A stretch of 64,000 bases of DNA, taken from positions 131,631-195,630 of the forward strand of contig JAWKRR010000005.1 of the NCBI GenBank assembly GCA_041389525.1. Direction: 5' to 3'. The notes below the pieces were generated by a model that had not been told where the DNA came from, did no database searches, and worked only from the letters and a program-made list of their open reading frames with translations. The DNA comes from JACKFB01 sp041389525. Lineage in GTDB: Bacteria > Myxococcota_A > UBA9042 > PHBI01 > JACKFB01. Position 1 is the stretch's first letter, and each line of letters starts with the position of its first letter. Of the stretch, positions 20,412 through 30,489 are shown in pieces. A program made the translations under genes and the position numbers.

Positions 20412-21551
20412 TTAGAAATCCACGCGAGCGCCGGCGAATCCGCCGTTCGGATTCGCGCCGACCAGGGGGGTGAACACAGGCGTCGGCCCGCCATCGGACA
20501 GCTTGTCCTTGGGTTTGACCTTCTTGCCGCCGGCGTACTCCCAGATGACGAGCGCCAATCCGAGCGCTCCCAGGCCGCCGCCGAGGCCGTATCCGAGCTT
20601 CTCCCGGAACGCCCAATCATCGAACTCTTTGGTGCCGGCGAACTTCGTGTCCGCCTGCTTGGCCGACAGCACACCGCCGACCGTCAGCGCCGCGCCCAAG
20701 GCCAGCGAGGTCCAGCCCAGCGGCCCCTTCGCAGTCTTCTGACGCTCGCGCAGGAAGAGCGTGCCGCGCACCTTGTAGGACTCGTTCGCCACCACCGCGA
20801 TCTCGGTCGAGTAGCTGTTGTAGTCCTCTTTGCTCATCGTGATCTGGTGGAGCCCCTCCTCGAGCTGAATCTCCTCGCCGTAGGGCGTCAGGCCGATGTT
20901 GCGGCCGTCGATGAAGATCGTCGCGTCGCGGATGTTCGAGTCGATGTGCACGGTCCCGACCCGCCGGAACTTCTCCATCTCGAAGACGAGCTGCAGCGGC
21001 TCGCCCGGGCGCACCACGACCTCGCGCTTGATGGGCGAAAAGCCAGCTAGATCCAGGTAGAACGTGTAGGTGCCCGCGTCCATCCGCGTCGAGTAGGGTG
21101 TCTGCCCCAGCAGCTTCGACGCGTCGTCGATGCGCACTTGGGCGCCGGACGGCTTCGAGTCGACCCGCACCTCGACCTTTGCGCCCAGTCGGCACTTGGT
21201 GATGCTGTTGCGGACGTCGACCGAGTCGGGCGCCGGCGTACCGTTCTCGCCCAAGAACGCGTCGAGGTACGCTTGGTAGTACTCGACGCAGTTCTGCGAG
21301 TCGGCCAAGCGCTCGTACGACTTCGCGATGTTGTAGAGCGTGGCGGACGCTGGGTAGAGTTCTTGGGACTTCTTGAAGTTCTCGATAGCCGCTGAGTACA
21401 GCTCGGCATCGAAGAGGCGCTGGGCCTCCATGTAGAAGTCCGCAGCTTTGCGCTTGGCCTCTTCGGTCGGCTCAGCGTAGGCGGGCGCTGTGTGCGCCAC
21501 GGCCACCGCGAGGAAGGCGGCTAGGGCAACGAGGCGGAGAACGGTCGGCAT
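20412..21551 (-). CDS. Secreted TPR/PEGA-domain protein
   Basis: 379 residues: signal peptide (FLAVAVAHTAPAYA), TPR-like helices (ADFYMEAQRLFDAELYSAAIENFKKS, SATLYNIAKSYERLADSQNCVEYY), a PEGA series (KVEVRVDSKPSGAQVRIDD, VHIDSNIRDATIFIDGRNIG, about residues 115-255), two glycine-rich hydrophobic helices, and the tail GGFAGARVDF. The design matches the gene at 12180-13385 closely, down to the helix pair and the aromatic-ending tail, so they are probably paralogues. The tail may be a membrane-associated beta strand. Upstream partner of the SUMF1-like lipoprotein. Confidence 0.85.
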   Translation of the reverse strand: MPTVLRLVALAAFLAVAVAHTAPAYAEPTEEAKRKAADFYMEAQRLFDAELYSAAIENFKKSQELYPASATLYNIAKSYERLADSQNCVEYYQAYLDAFLGENGTPAPDSVDVRNSITKCRLGAKVEVRVDSKPSGAQVRIDDASKLLGQTPYSTRMDAGTYTFYLDLAGFSPIKREVVVRPGEPLQLVFEMEKFRRVGTVHIDSNIRDATIFIDGRNIGLTPYGEEIQLEEGLHQITMSKEDYNSYSTEIAVVANESYKVRGTLFLRERQKTAKGPLGWTSLALGAALTVGGVLSAKQADTKFAGTKEFDDWAFREKLGYGLGGGLGALGLALVIWEYAGGKKVKPKDKLSDGGPTPVFTPLVGANPNGGFAGARVDF

Positions 21552-21689
21552 GAACGGCTCCCGCGAGGGTAGTGACGAGCCCGGACCTTAGTCGCAGGCC
21601 CAAGCCCTGTCAACGAATGCCGCGGCTCAGCCCTGCGTCGTTGCGCCATATTCCATCGGTGCAATCGAGGCGATCCGCGCGCCGCCGAA

Positions 21690-22157
21690 TCAGTCGGTCG
21701 CGCCGCTCTGGGCGCCGATGGCCAGCACCATAATGCCGCCGTCGAGCACGCGCCCGGCCTGGAAGAAAAGCCCGCCGTCCTTGACGTTCACGGTGGTCTT
21801 CAGCCCGTCCACGGTCAGATGGACGCGGACAAACCCCTTCGAGGCGCCGAGATAGCTCAGCTCGAGCTCTTTGCCGCCGGGGAGCGGCATCTTGCCGGTC
21901 GCGTCCTGGGCGATGGCAAGCGAGCGCGAGTCGAGCCGCTTGAAGCTCTTGTAGCCCGCAAACGACTTCTGCAAGTAGGTCTGAAGCTTGCCGAGCGCAG
22001 GGTCCGAGGCGCCCTCCGCCTTGCTGGCCTGGATGACCGTCACATCGAAGGTCGCCGTGCCGCCACCGTCAGCGCGCGCAGGCACGCCCACAGAGACGCC
22101 GAGCCCGCCGATGACCAGCGCTGCCCCAAGCACGAACGTCCGACGCGTGATGCCCAT
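21690..22157 (-). CDS. Secreted hypothetical protein in the sigma/anti-sigma operon
   Basis: 155 residues with a signal peptide whose start resembles a Tat motif (ITRRTFVLGAALVIGG, cleavage near PARA). The mature part has a beta-rich domain (TFDVTVIQASKAEG, KELELSYLGASKGFVRVHLTVDGLKTTVNVKDGGLFFQAG), and I do not recognise it. The ATG at 22157 has GGAGG eight bases upstream and is 19 bp after the anti-sigma stop, so it is the third gene of that operon and may be a target or part of the stress sensing. A longer frame upstream is a shadow of the anti-sigma gene. Confidence 0.7.
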   Translation of the reverse strand: MGITRRTFVLGAALVIGGLGVSVGVPARADGGGTATFDVTVIQASKAEGASDPALGKLQTYLQKSFAGYKSFKRLDSRSLAIAQDATGKMPLPGGKELELSYLGASKGFVRVHLTVDGLKTTVNVKDGGLFFQAGRVLDGGIMVLAIGAQSGATD

Positions 22158-22176
22158 GTCCAGATCCTCCAGAGGC

Positions 22177-22833
22177 CTACAGGCCCTTCTCAGGGGTGGT
22201 CGTAGCACCCTCGTCGACGATGTGCCACACGACCATCGGCGTGTCCGGGTCGTTCTGATGGTCGATGACCACCTTGCCATCCGCAGCCTCGAAGTCTTCC
22301 ACCGACGCGGCGTTGCGGCCAGCGACCACCTCGATCTCCATGTCACGGCGCGGGTGCGTCGTCGGCGCGGTCTGGCTGCCTGCGACCTGCTGGGTCGCCC
22401 CGGGGGTCACCGACGGGCCCTCTCCCTGCGTGAACATGACGCCAGCCACCACGGCGGCCACGGCGGCGGCCATCGCGAAGGCAGCCACGGGACGCTCAAA
22501 GCGGAAGATCTCGCCCATCCACGTCGAGAAGCGCTCGAAGGCGCCGGCCTGCGACGGGCTGGGAGTCGCCGCGGCGGCCGCCGGCGCCGAGCGGAGGGCG
22601 CCCTCGCCCTCCAAGCGCGCCATCACGCCGTCAAAGACGCCGCCCAGGTCGACGTCGGCCACGTCCGCCTCGAAGGCCTCGCGAGCCAGCGACCGCACCG
22701 CCGCGATCTCGGCCAGCTCGGCCACGCAGTCAGGGCAATCCGCCAGCGCAGCCTGCACTCGAGCGGCCTCGTCAGCCCCCAACTCGCCGTCGGCAAAGGG
22801 GAGCAGGACCTTCTGGACTTCCTGGCAGTTCAT
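22177..22833 (-). CDS. Membrane anti-sigma factor with an incomplete zinc-finger motif
   Basis: 218 residues. N-terminal anti-sigma domain of the zf-HC2 type: MNCQEVQ, DGELGADEAARVQAAL, ADCPDCVAEL. The family motif is C...H-x3-C-x2-C; here the Cys at 3 and both later Cys are present, but the His position is Ala (A-L-A-D-C instead of H-L-x-x-C). Then an Ala/Pro-rich linker, a transmembrane helix (AFAMAAAVAAVVAGVMF) and a periplasmic tail. Start: ATG 22833 with GAGGTGG upstream; a GTG three codons before overlaps that site. It lies 49 bp after the ECF sigma gene and very likely inhibits it by binding. Loss of the His suggests no zinc or altered redox behaviour. Confidence 0.85.
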   Translation of the reverse strand: MNCQEVQKVLLPFADGELGADEAARVQAALADCPDCVAELAEIAAVRSLAREAFEADVADVDLGGVFDGVMARLEGEGALRSAPAAAAATPSPSQAGAFERFSTWMGEIFRFERPVAAFAMAAAVAAVVAGVMFTQGEGPSVTPGATQQVAGSQTAPTTHPRRDMEIEVVAGRNAASVEDFEAADGKVVIDHQNDPDTPMVVWHIVDEGATTTPEKGL

Positions 22834-22882
22834 GATGACCACCTCGATGATAGCAGAGCCTTGGGACCCTGTGCGCTACGGT

Positions 22883-23524
22883 TCATGACGACAGATACCC
22901 TTGAAGCGCCGACTGAAAGTTCTTCCGCGCGTGGAAGAGTCGGCTCATCACAGTGCCCTTTGGGATCTCGAGCACCTCGGACAGCTCCTCGTAGGAGAGG
23001 CCGTCCACTTCGCGCAGAATCAGGATTTCTCGGTGGGGTTCGCTCAGCGTCTCGAGGGCTTCGCCCATGTGCTCGCGGAGCTCTTGGCGTTGCAGGGCTT
23101 TCTGGGGCGAGTCGATGTGCATCGAGGCCAGGGTGGGGCCGTTGGTGAAGCGGTCGGTGCCGTGGGACATCGCGTCGTCGTAGTCGACTTCGGCGGCCCG
23201 TTTGGCCTTGCGCTTCTTATCGATGCAGAGGTTCACAACGATCCTGTACATCCACGTGTAAAACGCGGAGTCGCCTTTGAAATTCGGCAGGTGTTTGTAG
23301 ACTTTGACGAACGCGTCTTGGGTGACGTCCATCGCGGTGTCGGGGTTTCTGACGATGCCAAACGCGACGGCGTAGACTCGGCGCTGGTAGCGCTCGACCA
23401 GGACCCGGAAGGCCTTGTGGTCGCCTGCGACGATGCGTTCGACGAGCTCGCGATCATCTTCGTGACCCAAGATGTGTTTCTCCAACCATGGGCGCCCTGA
23501 CGCAGCCCGCGGGTCGATATTCAC
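22883..23524 (-). CDS. RNA polymerase ECF sigma factor
   Basis: About 213 residues with both sigma domains. Region 2: DHKAFRVLVERYQRRVYAVAFGIV, TQDAFVKVYKHLPNFKG, FYTWMYRIVVNLCIDKKRK (-10 recognition). Region 4: LSEPHREILILREVDGLSYEELSEVLEIPKGTVMSRLFHARK (-35 recognition helix-turn-helix). Regulated by the anti-sigma factor directly downstream. The start is not certain: the frame is open to an ATG at 23698, but the first ~58 residues (Pro/Arg-rich) look non-coding. I use the GTG at 23524; a TTG near the residues EKHILG is a further option. Confidence 0.92.
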   Translation of the reverse strand: MNIDPRAASGRPWLEKHILGHEDDRELVERIVAGDHKAFRVLVERYQRRVYAVAFGIVRNPDTAMDVTQDAFVKVYKHLPNFKGDSAFYTWMYRIVVNLCIDKKRKAKRAAEVDYDDAMSHGTDRFTNGPTLASMHIDSPQKALQRQELREHMGEALETLSEPHREILILREVDGLSYEELSEVLEIPKGTVMSRLFHARKNFQSALQGYLSS

Positions 23525-23724
23525 TGGCTCGTAGTGTGCGCTGCAAAAATCGCGCGGCGGCTTTGAGAGCGGCGCCAACGCGAGGAACATCCCAGCACAG
23601 CGGCGACAGGGCGGCAACAGCGGCGGGCGCGGATGCGGGCCCGGATGAATGAAGCGGGCGGCTCCGCAGTTGACCCCGCGACGCGGCGCTCGGATCATGT
23701 CGCCTCCCCAGGCCCGAGAGCACG

Positions 23725-26700
23725 GTGAACCAGGACCCGATCGAGCGAATCAGCGAGTATCTGAGCGGCCTGCGGCGCCGGCTTGACGGGATCGGTGCGA
23801 GCGAAGCTGGCTGGGCGGCGTTGGCCTTCATCGGGACGGCCGTGATCGGCGGCGTGGCGCTCGCGGCGTTGCTGGGCGCGGGGCCCGGGCGTTGGGGCTG
23901 GTTGGTCATCGGGCTGGGGCTCGTGGCCGGTGGGGGCGCCGCGCTGTTGCTGTGGCGGCGACCGCGCGACGGCCGCGCGAGCGACGAGGCCCTGGCGCGC
24001 TGGGTCGAGGCGCGGGTCGGCGGGCTGAACTCGGGGCTGATCACGTCGGTGCAGGCCAGCCAGGCGCTGCGGACCGGGGACGTGCGCGCGTGGCCTGGGT
24101 TCTCCGAGAGCTTGGCGCGGGCGACCGCGTCGGAGACGGCGCGGCGGCTCGAGACCGGGGACACGGACAGCCTCGTGGACACCTCCCGGCGTCGGCGGCT
24201 GATGCGCGCGGCGGCGTTGGTCTGCGTGTGCGGGCTGGCGGCCGTGGCGCTGAGTCCGGAGTTCTTCGCTGGCGGCGCGCGGGCGCTGGTGGCGGCTCCG
24301 CCTCAGGCGGCCGACCCGGGCGTGCAGGACGTGGAGGTCGCCGTCGGCGATCTGGCGCTGCACTTGGTGTACCCGGCGTATCTGGACCTCCAGCCGCGCG
24401 ACGTGGCGCGGTCCAGCGGCGACCTCAGCGCGGTGGCCGGCACCGAGGTGCGCTTCTCAGGGAAGGTGCTGACCCCGGCGGCGTCCGCGGTGATGGAGTT
24501 CGAGAGCGACCCCGAGTCGCGGTGGCCCGTCGAGCTGGAAGAGGGCGGGGTGGTTCGCGGGCTGTTCCGGGTGGGCAGCACCGACCGCTACCGCTTCCTT
24601 TTGACAGGTGCCGACGGGCTTATTTCGCGAGAGACGCGCTGGCGGACCATCGAGGCGCGGCCCGATCTGGCGCCGGATATTCGGCTCTTGCTGCCGGAGA
24701 CGGACCTCGAGGTGCACCCCGACGAGGAGGTCTCCTTCCTTTATGAGGGGGTCGACGACCACGGGCTCGAGCGGATCGAGATGGTCGTGAGCCGGGACGG
24801 GGGCGAGCCGGAGCGGCGGCTCTTGCGGGCGGCGGCGGGCGAGCGCAGCGCGCGGGGCAACGAGGTGTTGGCGGTAAGCCAGCTCGCCCTCGAGCCCGGT
24901 GACGGCGTGGACGTGTGGTTTGAGGCCAGCGACCGGAACTCCGTGAGCGGGCCGGGGATTGGGAAGTCGGCGGTGCGGCGGCTGACGATGCACAGCCCGG
25001 AGGCCGAGCACGAGGAGCGCCTCGCCGACATGGAGCGGCTCATCGAGGAGCTGCTGGCGGGGCTGGCGGAGCGGCTCGAGAGCCCCATCGACGCGGAGAA
25101 CACCCTGGAGGTGCCGAGCTATGTGGCGGCGCAGCAGGGGGTGTCGGCGGTCGTCGGGAAGGCGCTCGAGAGCTTTCGGATCCTCGTGGAGGCGATGGCG
25201 ACCGACGTCCTGGCGGCCGAGGGGCTGCGCGAGTCGCTGGCGCAGGTCTTGGGGCGGCTGACGACCCACTACGACCAGGAGGCGGCGCAGCTTCGGCAGG
25301 CGATCTCGGGCGAGGGGATGACGCGGCGGCCCGTGGAGCTGCTGGCGGTGCTGGTGGCGCTCAACGGCGAGGGGACGACCGAGCTCGAGAACGCCATCTG
25401 GACGATCAAGGAGGGGCTGGAACGGAGCCGGAAGGACCGCTTGCTCGAGAGCGGGCGGGACCTCTTGGACGCCCAGGCCGACCTGATGAAGCTGCTGGAG
25501 CAGATGAAGGACGGGCCGAACGACGCCCTCACCAAGGACGCGGAGCGAAAGCTGGACCAGCTGATGAAGAAGCTGGCGGAGATGCAGAAGGATCTCGGGA
25601 AGTTGGGCGAGAAGAGCCCCTACGAGAACCAGAACATGCAGCAGGATCCTAGCGATACGCAGAAGGACATGAACTCGATCAACGACCAGGCGGAGGAGAT
25701 TCGGAAGCTCCTGCGCGAGGGGAAGATCGAGGAGGCGATGAAGAAGCTCGAGGAGCTGAACCGGCAGACCCAGGAGATGATGGCGGGGCTGCAGGAGGAG
25801 ATGGGCGAAGGCAGCGGCATGACCGGGCCTGCGAAGAAGAAGATGCAGGAGCTCAACCAGAAGATGGCGGAGGTGGCCGACGGGCAGCGGGGCGTGCACG
25901 ACGAGACCGACGCGCTCAAGAAGGCGATGGAGGAGCGTAGGCGCCAGGAGATGCAGGAGCGGCTCGACGAGGTGATGAAGGACGCGGCCGACAAGGCGGC
26001 GGCGCTGGAGAAGAAGCTGGCGGAGACGCCGGAGTCCGAGCTGCACGCGGCGGACAAGGAGGCGTTGCGGCAGCTGCGCCAGAAGGCGAGCGAGCTGAAG
26101 AAGTCGCTTGAGAATCGGGAGATCGAGTCGGCGAAGGACCAGGCGAAGAAAGTCGCGGGGCAGTGCAACGGGCTGGGTTCCGAGGTCGGCGAGAGCGAGT
26201 CGCGGGAGCTCAACGAGAAGCGGTCGGAGGCGTTGAAGGACGCGGTGGCGAAGCTCGGGCAGGGCGAGAAGCTCGCGGAGGGCATCGCGGAGGCGCTGGA
26301 GGCGCTCGAGCAAGAGATGAACGGGCCGCCGTCGGGTGGGGAAGGCGAGCAGTTGGGCAAGCTGGGGCAGCGACAGAGCGATCTCGAGCGGGCGGTCGAG
26401 GGGTTGCGCGAGCAGCTTCAGTCGATGGAGGGCGACGCGCCGGGCATTGGCGACGAGCTGGACCCGGCGCTGGAGGGGGCGGGGCAGTCGATGCGGCACG
26501 CGTCGGAGCAGCTGCAGAGCCACGAGCCGGGCGAGGCGGGGCGGCATCAGCGGGAGGCGCTGGACCGGCTCCAGCAGGCGCAGAAGACGCTGCAGCAGAA
26601 GATGAAGAGCCAGCCCGGGGGCCAGCAGGAGGGCGTCGGGATGGACGAGTCGCGTAAGAAGGTGGCGATCCCGGACGCGGAGGACCATCGCGCTCCGGAG

Positions 26701-26796
26701 GCGTTTCGGCAGGAGCTGCTGAAGGCCATGAAAGAGCGGGCGCCCGAGCGGTTCAAAGGGGCGATCGAGCGCTACTACGAGGAGCTGGTGAAGTGA
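23725..26796 (+). CDS. DUF4175-type membrane protein with long coiled coil
   Basis: 1023 residues. Two transmembrane helices at the N terminus (WAALAFIGTAVIGGVALAALL; WGWLVIGLGLVAGGGAALLLW) and one more near residue 160 (RAAALVCVCGLAAVAL), then a beta-rich extracytoplasmic domain (to about 430), followed by ~550 residues of almost unbroken Lys/Glu/Gln-rich coiled coil (for example LEELNRQTQEMMAGLQEEMG) rich in Met and Gln. DUF4175 proteins typically stand beside MoxR, DUF58 and BatA genes, as here. Probably a structural or scaffold component of an envelope complex. GTG start, no strong ribosome binding site; its stop overlaps the next gene. Divergent from the ECF sigma across 200 bp. Confidence 0.85.
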   Translation: MNQDPIERISEYLSGLRRRLDGIGASEAGWAALAFIGTAVIGGVALAALLGAGPGRWGWLVIGLGLVAGGGAALLLWRRPRDGRASDEALARWVEARVGGLNSGLITSVQASQALRTGDVRAWPGFSESLARATASETARRLETGDTDSLVDTSRRRRLMRAAALVCVCGLAAVALSPEFFAGGARALVAAPPQAADPGVQDVEVAVGDLALHLVYPAYLDLQPRDVARSSGDLSAVAGTEVRFSGKVLTPAASAVMEFESDPESRWPVELEEGGVVRGLFRVGSTDRYRFLLTGADGLISRETRWRTIEARPDLAPDIRLLLPETDLEVHPDEEVSFLYEGVDDHGLERIEMVVSRDGGEPERRLLRAAAGERSARGNEVLAVSQLALEPGDGVDVWFEASDRNSVSGPGIGKSAVRRLTMHSPEAEHEERLADMERLIEELLAGLAERLESPIDAENTLEVPSYVAAQQGVSAVVGKALESFRILVEAMATDVLAAEGLRESLAQVLGRLTTHYDQEAAQLRQAISGEGMTRRPVELLAVLVALNGEGTTELENAIWTIKEGLERSRKDRLLESGRDLLDAQADLMKLLEQMKDGPNDALTKDAERKLDQLMKKLAEMQKDLGKLGEKSPYENQNMQQDPSDTQKDMNSINDQAEEIRKLLREGKIEEAMKKLEELNRQTQEMMAGLQEEMGEGSGMTGPAKKKMQELNQKMAEVADGQRGVHDETDALKKAMEERRRQEMQERLDEVMKDAADKAAALEKKLAETPESELHAADKEALRQLRQKASELKKSLENREIESAKDQAKKVAGQCNGLGSEVGESESRELNEKRSEALKDAVAKLGQGEKLAEGIAEALEALEQEMNGPPSGGEGEQLGKLGQRQSDLERAVEGLREQLQSMEGDAPGIGDELDPALEGAGQSMRHASEQLQSHEPGEAGRHQREALDRLQQAQKTLQQKMKSQPGGQQEGVGMDESRKKVAIPDAEDHRAPEAFRQELLKAMKERAPERFKGAIERYYEELVK

Positions 26797-28361
26797 TGGC
26801 GCGGCTGCGTTCGATAGGGGTGGCGGTCGCGCTGGTGCTGGGGACGGCGCTGCCGGCGTGGGCCGGGCTGGACGCGGAGCTGGAGGCGGCCGGGCAGGCG
26901 ATCCGGGCGTGGGACCAGGCGGGCGCGGACGCGGCGGTGGCGCGGGCGGTGGCGTTGGCGCCGGCGGACCCGGCGACGCTGTTGGCGGCTGGGCACACCT
27001 CGCTGATGGGCGGCCGGTACGCGGACGCGGTGGAGCAGCTGCAGCAGGCGGTGCATCTGGGCGCGGGCGAGGGGGCTGAGCAGCTGCTGGCGCTGGCGAA
27101 GGCGACCGCGGACGAGATGCGCGAGTACGAGGAGACCCTGACGGCGTCGGGGCGCTTTCTGATTCGGCACGCGCCTGGGGTCGACGCGGTCATGGTGCCC
27201 TACGCCGAGCAGGTGCTGGAGGCCGCGTGGACCGAGCTCACGCCGATCTTCGGGCACCAGCCGCCGACGCCGGTGCGCGTCGAGATTTACCCGCGGGTCG
27301 AGGTGCTGGGGGCGGTCAGCTCGCTGACGGTCGAGGAGATCAAGACCTCGGGGACCATCGCGCTGTGCAAGTACAACCGCCTGATGATCACGTCGCCGCG
27401 GGACCTCGTCTACGGCTACGGCTGGGCCGACACCCTTGCCCACGAGTTCATCCACCTGCTCATCACCCAGAAGAGCAAAAACACAGTCCCCATCTGGATA
27501 CACGAGGGGTTGGCGAAGTACTTCGAGGGGTATTGGCGGCGCGGACACGTGGCGGCCCTGGACCGGCGCAGCGAGGACCTGCTGGCGCGGGCGCTGGCCG
27601 ACGGGAAGCTCATCAGCTTCGCCGAGATGAGCCCGTCCATGGCGAAGCTACCCAGCCAGGAGGCCACCGCGACGGCCTTCGCCGAGGTGTTCACCGTCAT
27701 CGAGTTTCTCAAGCGGCAGGCCGGGCCCAGCGTGGCGAGTCGCTTGGTGGCGGCCATGGGCGCGGGGCGCAGCGACCGCGACGCCGTGGCGGAGGTCGCG
27801 GGGCTGCCCTGGGCGCGATTCGAGCCGGCGTGGAAGGCCTACCTGCAGCAGGCGGGGCTGCGGCGCATGGACGACATGTTCGACCAGCGCTTGCTCTTCA
27901 AGGGCCAGGACACTGAGGCGAGCGAGCTTGACACGCTCAAGGGCGAGACCGCGCGCAAGCACGTCTGGCTGGGCGACCGGATGCGGCTCATGGAGCGCTG
28001 GAAGGCGGCGGCCAAGGAGTACCAAAAGGCGTCGGTCGAGGTGGGGTCGGAGACGCCCTTCGTGCAGTCGAAGCTGGGCTACGCGCTGCTTCAGTTGGAC
28101 CGGGTCGACGAGGCCATCGCCGAACTGGAGCGCCCGCTTTCGCTGTACCCGAGCTACATGCTACTACGCGTCTACCTTGGCGAGGCGTACCTGCGTAAGG
28201 GCAGCTACGAGCAGGCGCGCGAGCACTTGGAAGCCGCCATTCTCAACAACCCCTTCGACCCGGACGTGCACGGGTACCTGGCGAAGGCGCTGAGCGGTCT
28301 CGGACGTGAGGCCGAGGCGGAGCGCGAGCGCAAGGCTCAGCAATTGGTAGGTCGGCGTTGA
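26793..28361 (+). CDS. Secreted Peptidase MA family metalloprotease with TPRs
   Basis: 522 residues. Signal peptide (VALVLGTALPAWA), TPR-like helices (LAAGHTSLMGGRYADAVEQLQQAV), then a gluzincin domain. Counting from GTG 26793, the zinc site is HEFIH (His217, Glu218, His221), with a third ligand probably Glu238 in WIHEGLAKYFEG, the peptidase MA (M61-like) pattern. The C-terminal half has more TPRs (KLGYALLQLDRVDEAIAELERP, LYPSYMLLRVYLGEAYLRKGSYEQAREHLEAAI). The start overlaps the DUF4175 stop: GTG 26793 or ATG 26796 (TGATG), with GAGGAG about 10 bases upstream. Likely an envelope protease coupled to the DUF4175/MoxR/BatA operon. Confidence 0.88.
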   Translation: MMARLRSIGVAVALVLGTALPAWAGLDAELEAAGQAIRAWDQAGADAAVARAVALAPADPATLLAAGHTSLMGGRYADAVEQLQQAVHLGAGEGAEQLLALAKATADEMREYEETLTASGRFLIRHAPGVDAVMVPYAEQVLEAAWTELTPIFGHQPPTPVRVEIYPRVEVLGAVSSLTVEEIKTSGTIALCKYNRLMITSPRDLVYGYGWADTLAHEFIHLLITQKSKNTVPIWIHEGLAKYFEGYWRRGHVAALDRRSEDLLARALADGKLISFAEMSPSMAKLPSQEATATAFAEVFTVIEFLKRQAGPSVASRLVAAMGAGRSDRDAVAEVAGLPWARFEPAWKAYLQQAGLRRMDDMFDQRLLFKGQDTEASELDTLKGETARKHVWLGDRMRLMERWKAAAKEYQKASVEVGSETPFVQSKLGYALLQLDRVDEAIAELERPLSLYPSYMLLRVYLGEAYLRKGSYEQAREHLEAAILNNPFDPDVHGYLAKALSGLGREAEAERERKAQQLVGRR

Positions 28362-28533
28362 GGGTTCGCAGCGTGATGACGTCGCTACCCATGCCTACGC
28401 GCCCCCATCCGCGCGCCCTCGCGGCGCCACGTCGCGCCGAGACAACTTACGATTCCGCGAACGCCGCGCCGGGGCAGCTCCCCGCGCGATTCAGGCGTCG
28501 CCCGACCGCCAGACACAGCCCTCAGGAGATTTG

Positions 28534-29558
<1,025 letters not shown>

Positions 29559-29562
<4 letters not shown>

Positions 29563-30488
29563 GCGTCGCGGCTCCGAACCGGCCGAGCCTGCTCGACCCG
29601 CGCGCGCTGGCTCGGATCAAGGGCCTCCTGCTGCGCTCGCGGCTGGTGGTCGACGGCGTGTTGCAGGGCATCCACAAGAGCCCGCACCACGGAAGCTCCA
29701 TCGAGTTCTCCGAGCACAAGGAGTACACGCCGGGTGACGACATTCGGCACATCGACTGGAAGGCCTACGCGCGGGTCGACAAGGTCTATGTGAAGAAGTT
29801 CGAGCAGGAGACCAACCTGCGCGCCTACGCCGTGCTCGATGTCTCCGCGTCCATGGGCTACGGGGCCGAGGGGCGCCTCACGAAGCTGGAATACGCCTCG
29901 GTGCTGGCTGCCTCGTTGGGGTTCTTGCTGCTCCGGCAGCAGGACGCGCTGGGGCTGGTGGCCTTCGCCGGTGAGGTCGAGGCCGCGATCCCGGCGCGGG
30001 CGCGGGTGAGCCACCTGAGTCACTTCTGCGCGAAGCTCGAGGCCACGCAACCCAAGGGCCTGACGCGCATCGATCTCGGGCTGCGCCGGGTCGTCGAGCA
30101 GGCGCGAAAGCGCGGGGTCGTCCACGTCTACTCGGACTTCTTCGGGGACGAGGACGCGGCCTTCGCGCTGCTGCGCCAGCTTGTGACCCGCGGCCATCAG
30201 GTGACGGCTTTTCACGTTCTGGACGGCGACGAGCTTGAGTTTCCCTTTGAGGAGATGACCGTCTTCGAGGGGATGGAGACCGGCCGTCGCTTGCTGGTCG
30301 AGCCCAAGCTGGTGCGCGAGGCCTACCTGGAGCGGATGACCACGTTCCGCGAGGGCCTGCGTCGGCGTTGCCTCGCCGACCGCGTCCGCCACGTGCTGGT
30401 CGACACCCGCGAGCCGCCGGAGAACCTGCTGCTGCGTTATCTCACCGGCTCCGAGGGGGGCCGCTCCCAGCACGCCGGGGGGACCTGA
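29559..30488 (+). CDS. DUF58 (BatD/YeaD-adjacent, VWA-like) protein
   Basis: 309 residues, cytosolic. Conserved DUF58 core: SRLVVDGVLQGIHKSPHHGSSIEFSEHKEYTPGDDIRHIDWKAYARVDKVYVKKFEQE, followed by a VWA-like region with MIDAS motif VLDVSASM. In MoxR operons this protein binds the ATPase. I start it at TTG 29559, which overlaps the moxR stop (TTGA); the first good residues SVAAPNRPSLLDPRALARIKG begin right there. One base separates its stop from the next start. Confidence 0.93.
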
Positions 30489-30489
30489 G

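Noticed and set aside
24457..26688. Long minus-strand frame (about 740 codons) opposite the DUF4175 gene
   Set aside because: Leu/Arg/His-only composition, the expected shadow of the Gln/Glu/Lys-rich coiled coil.
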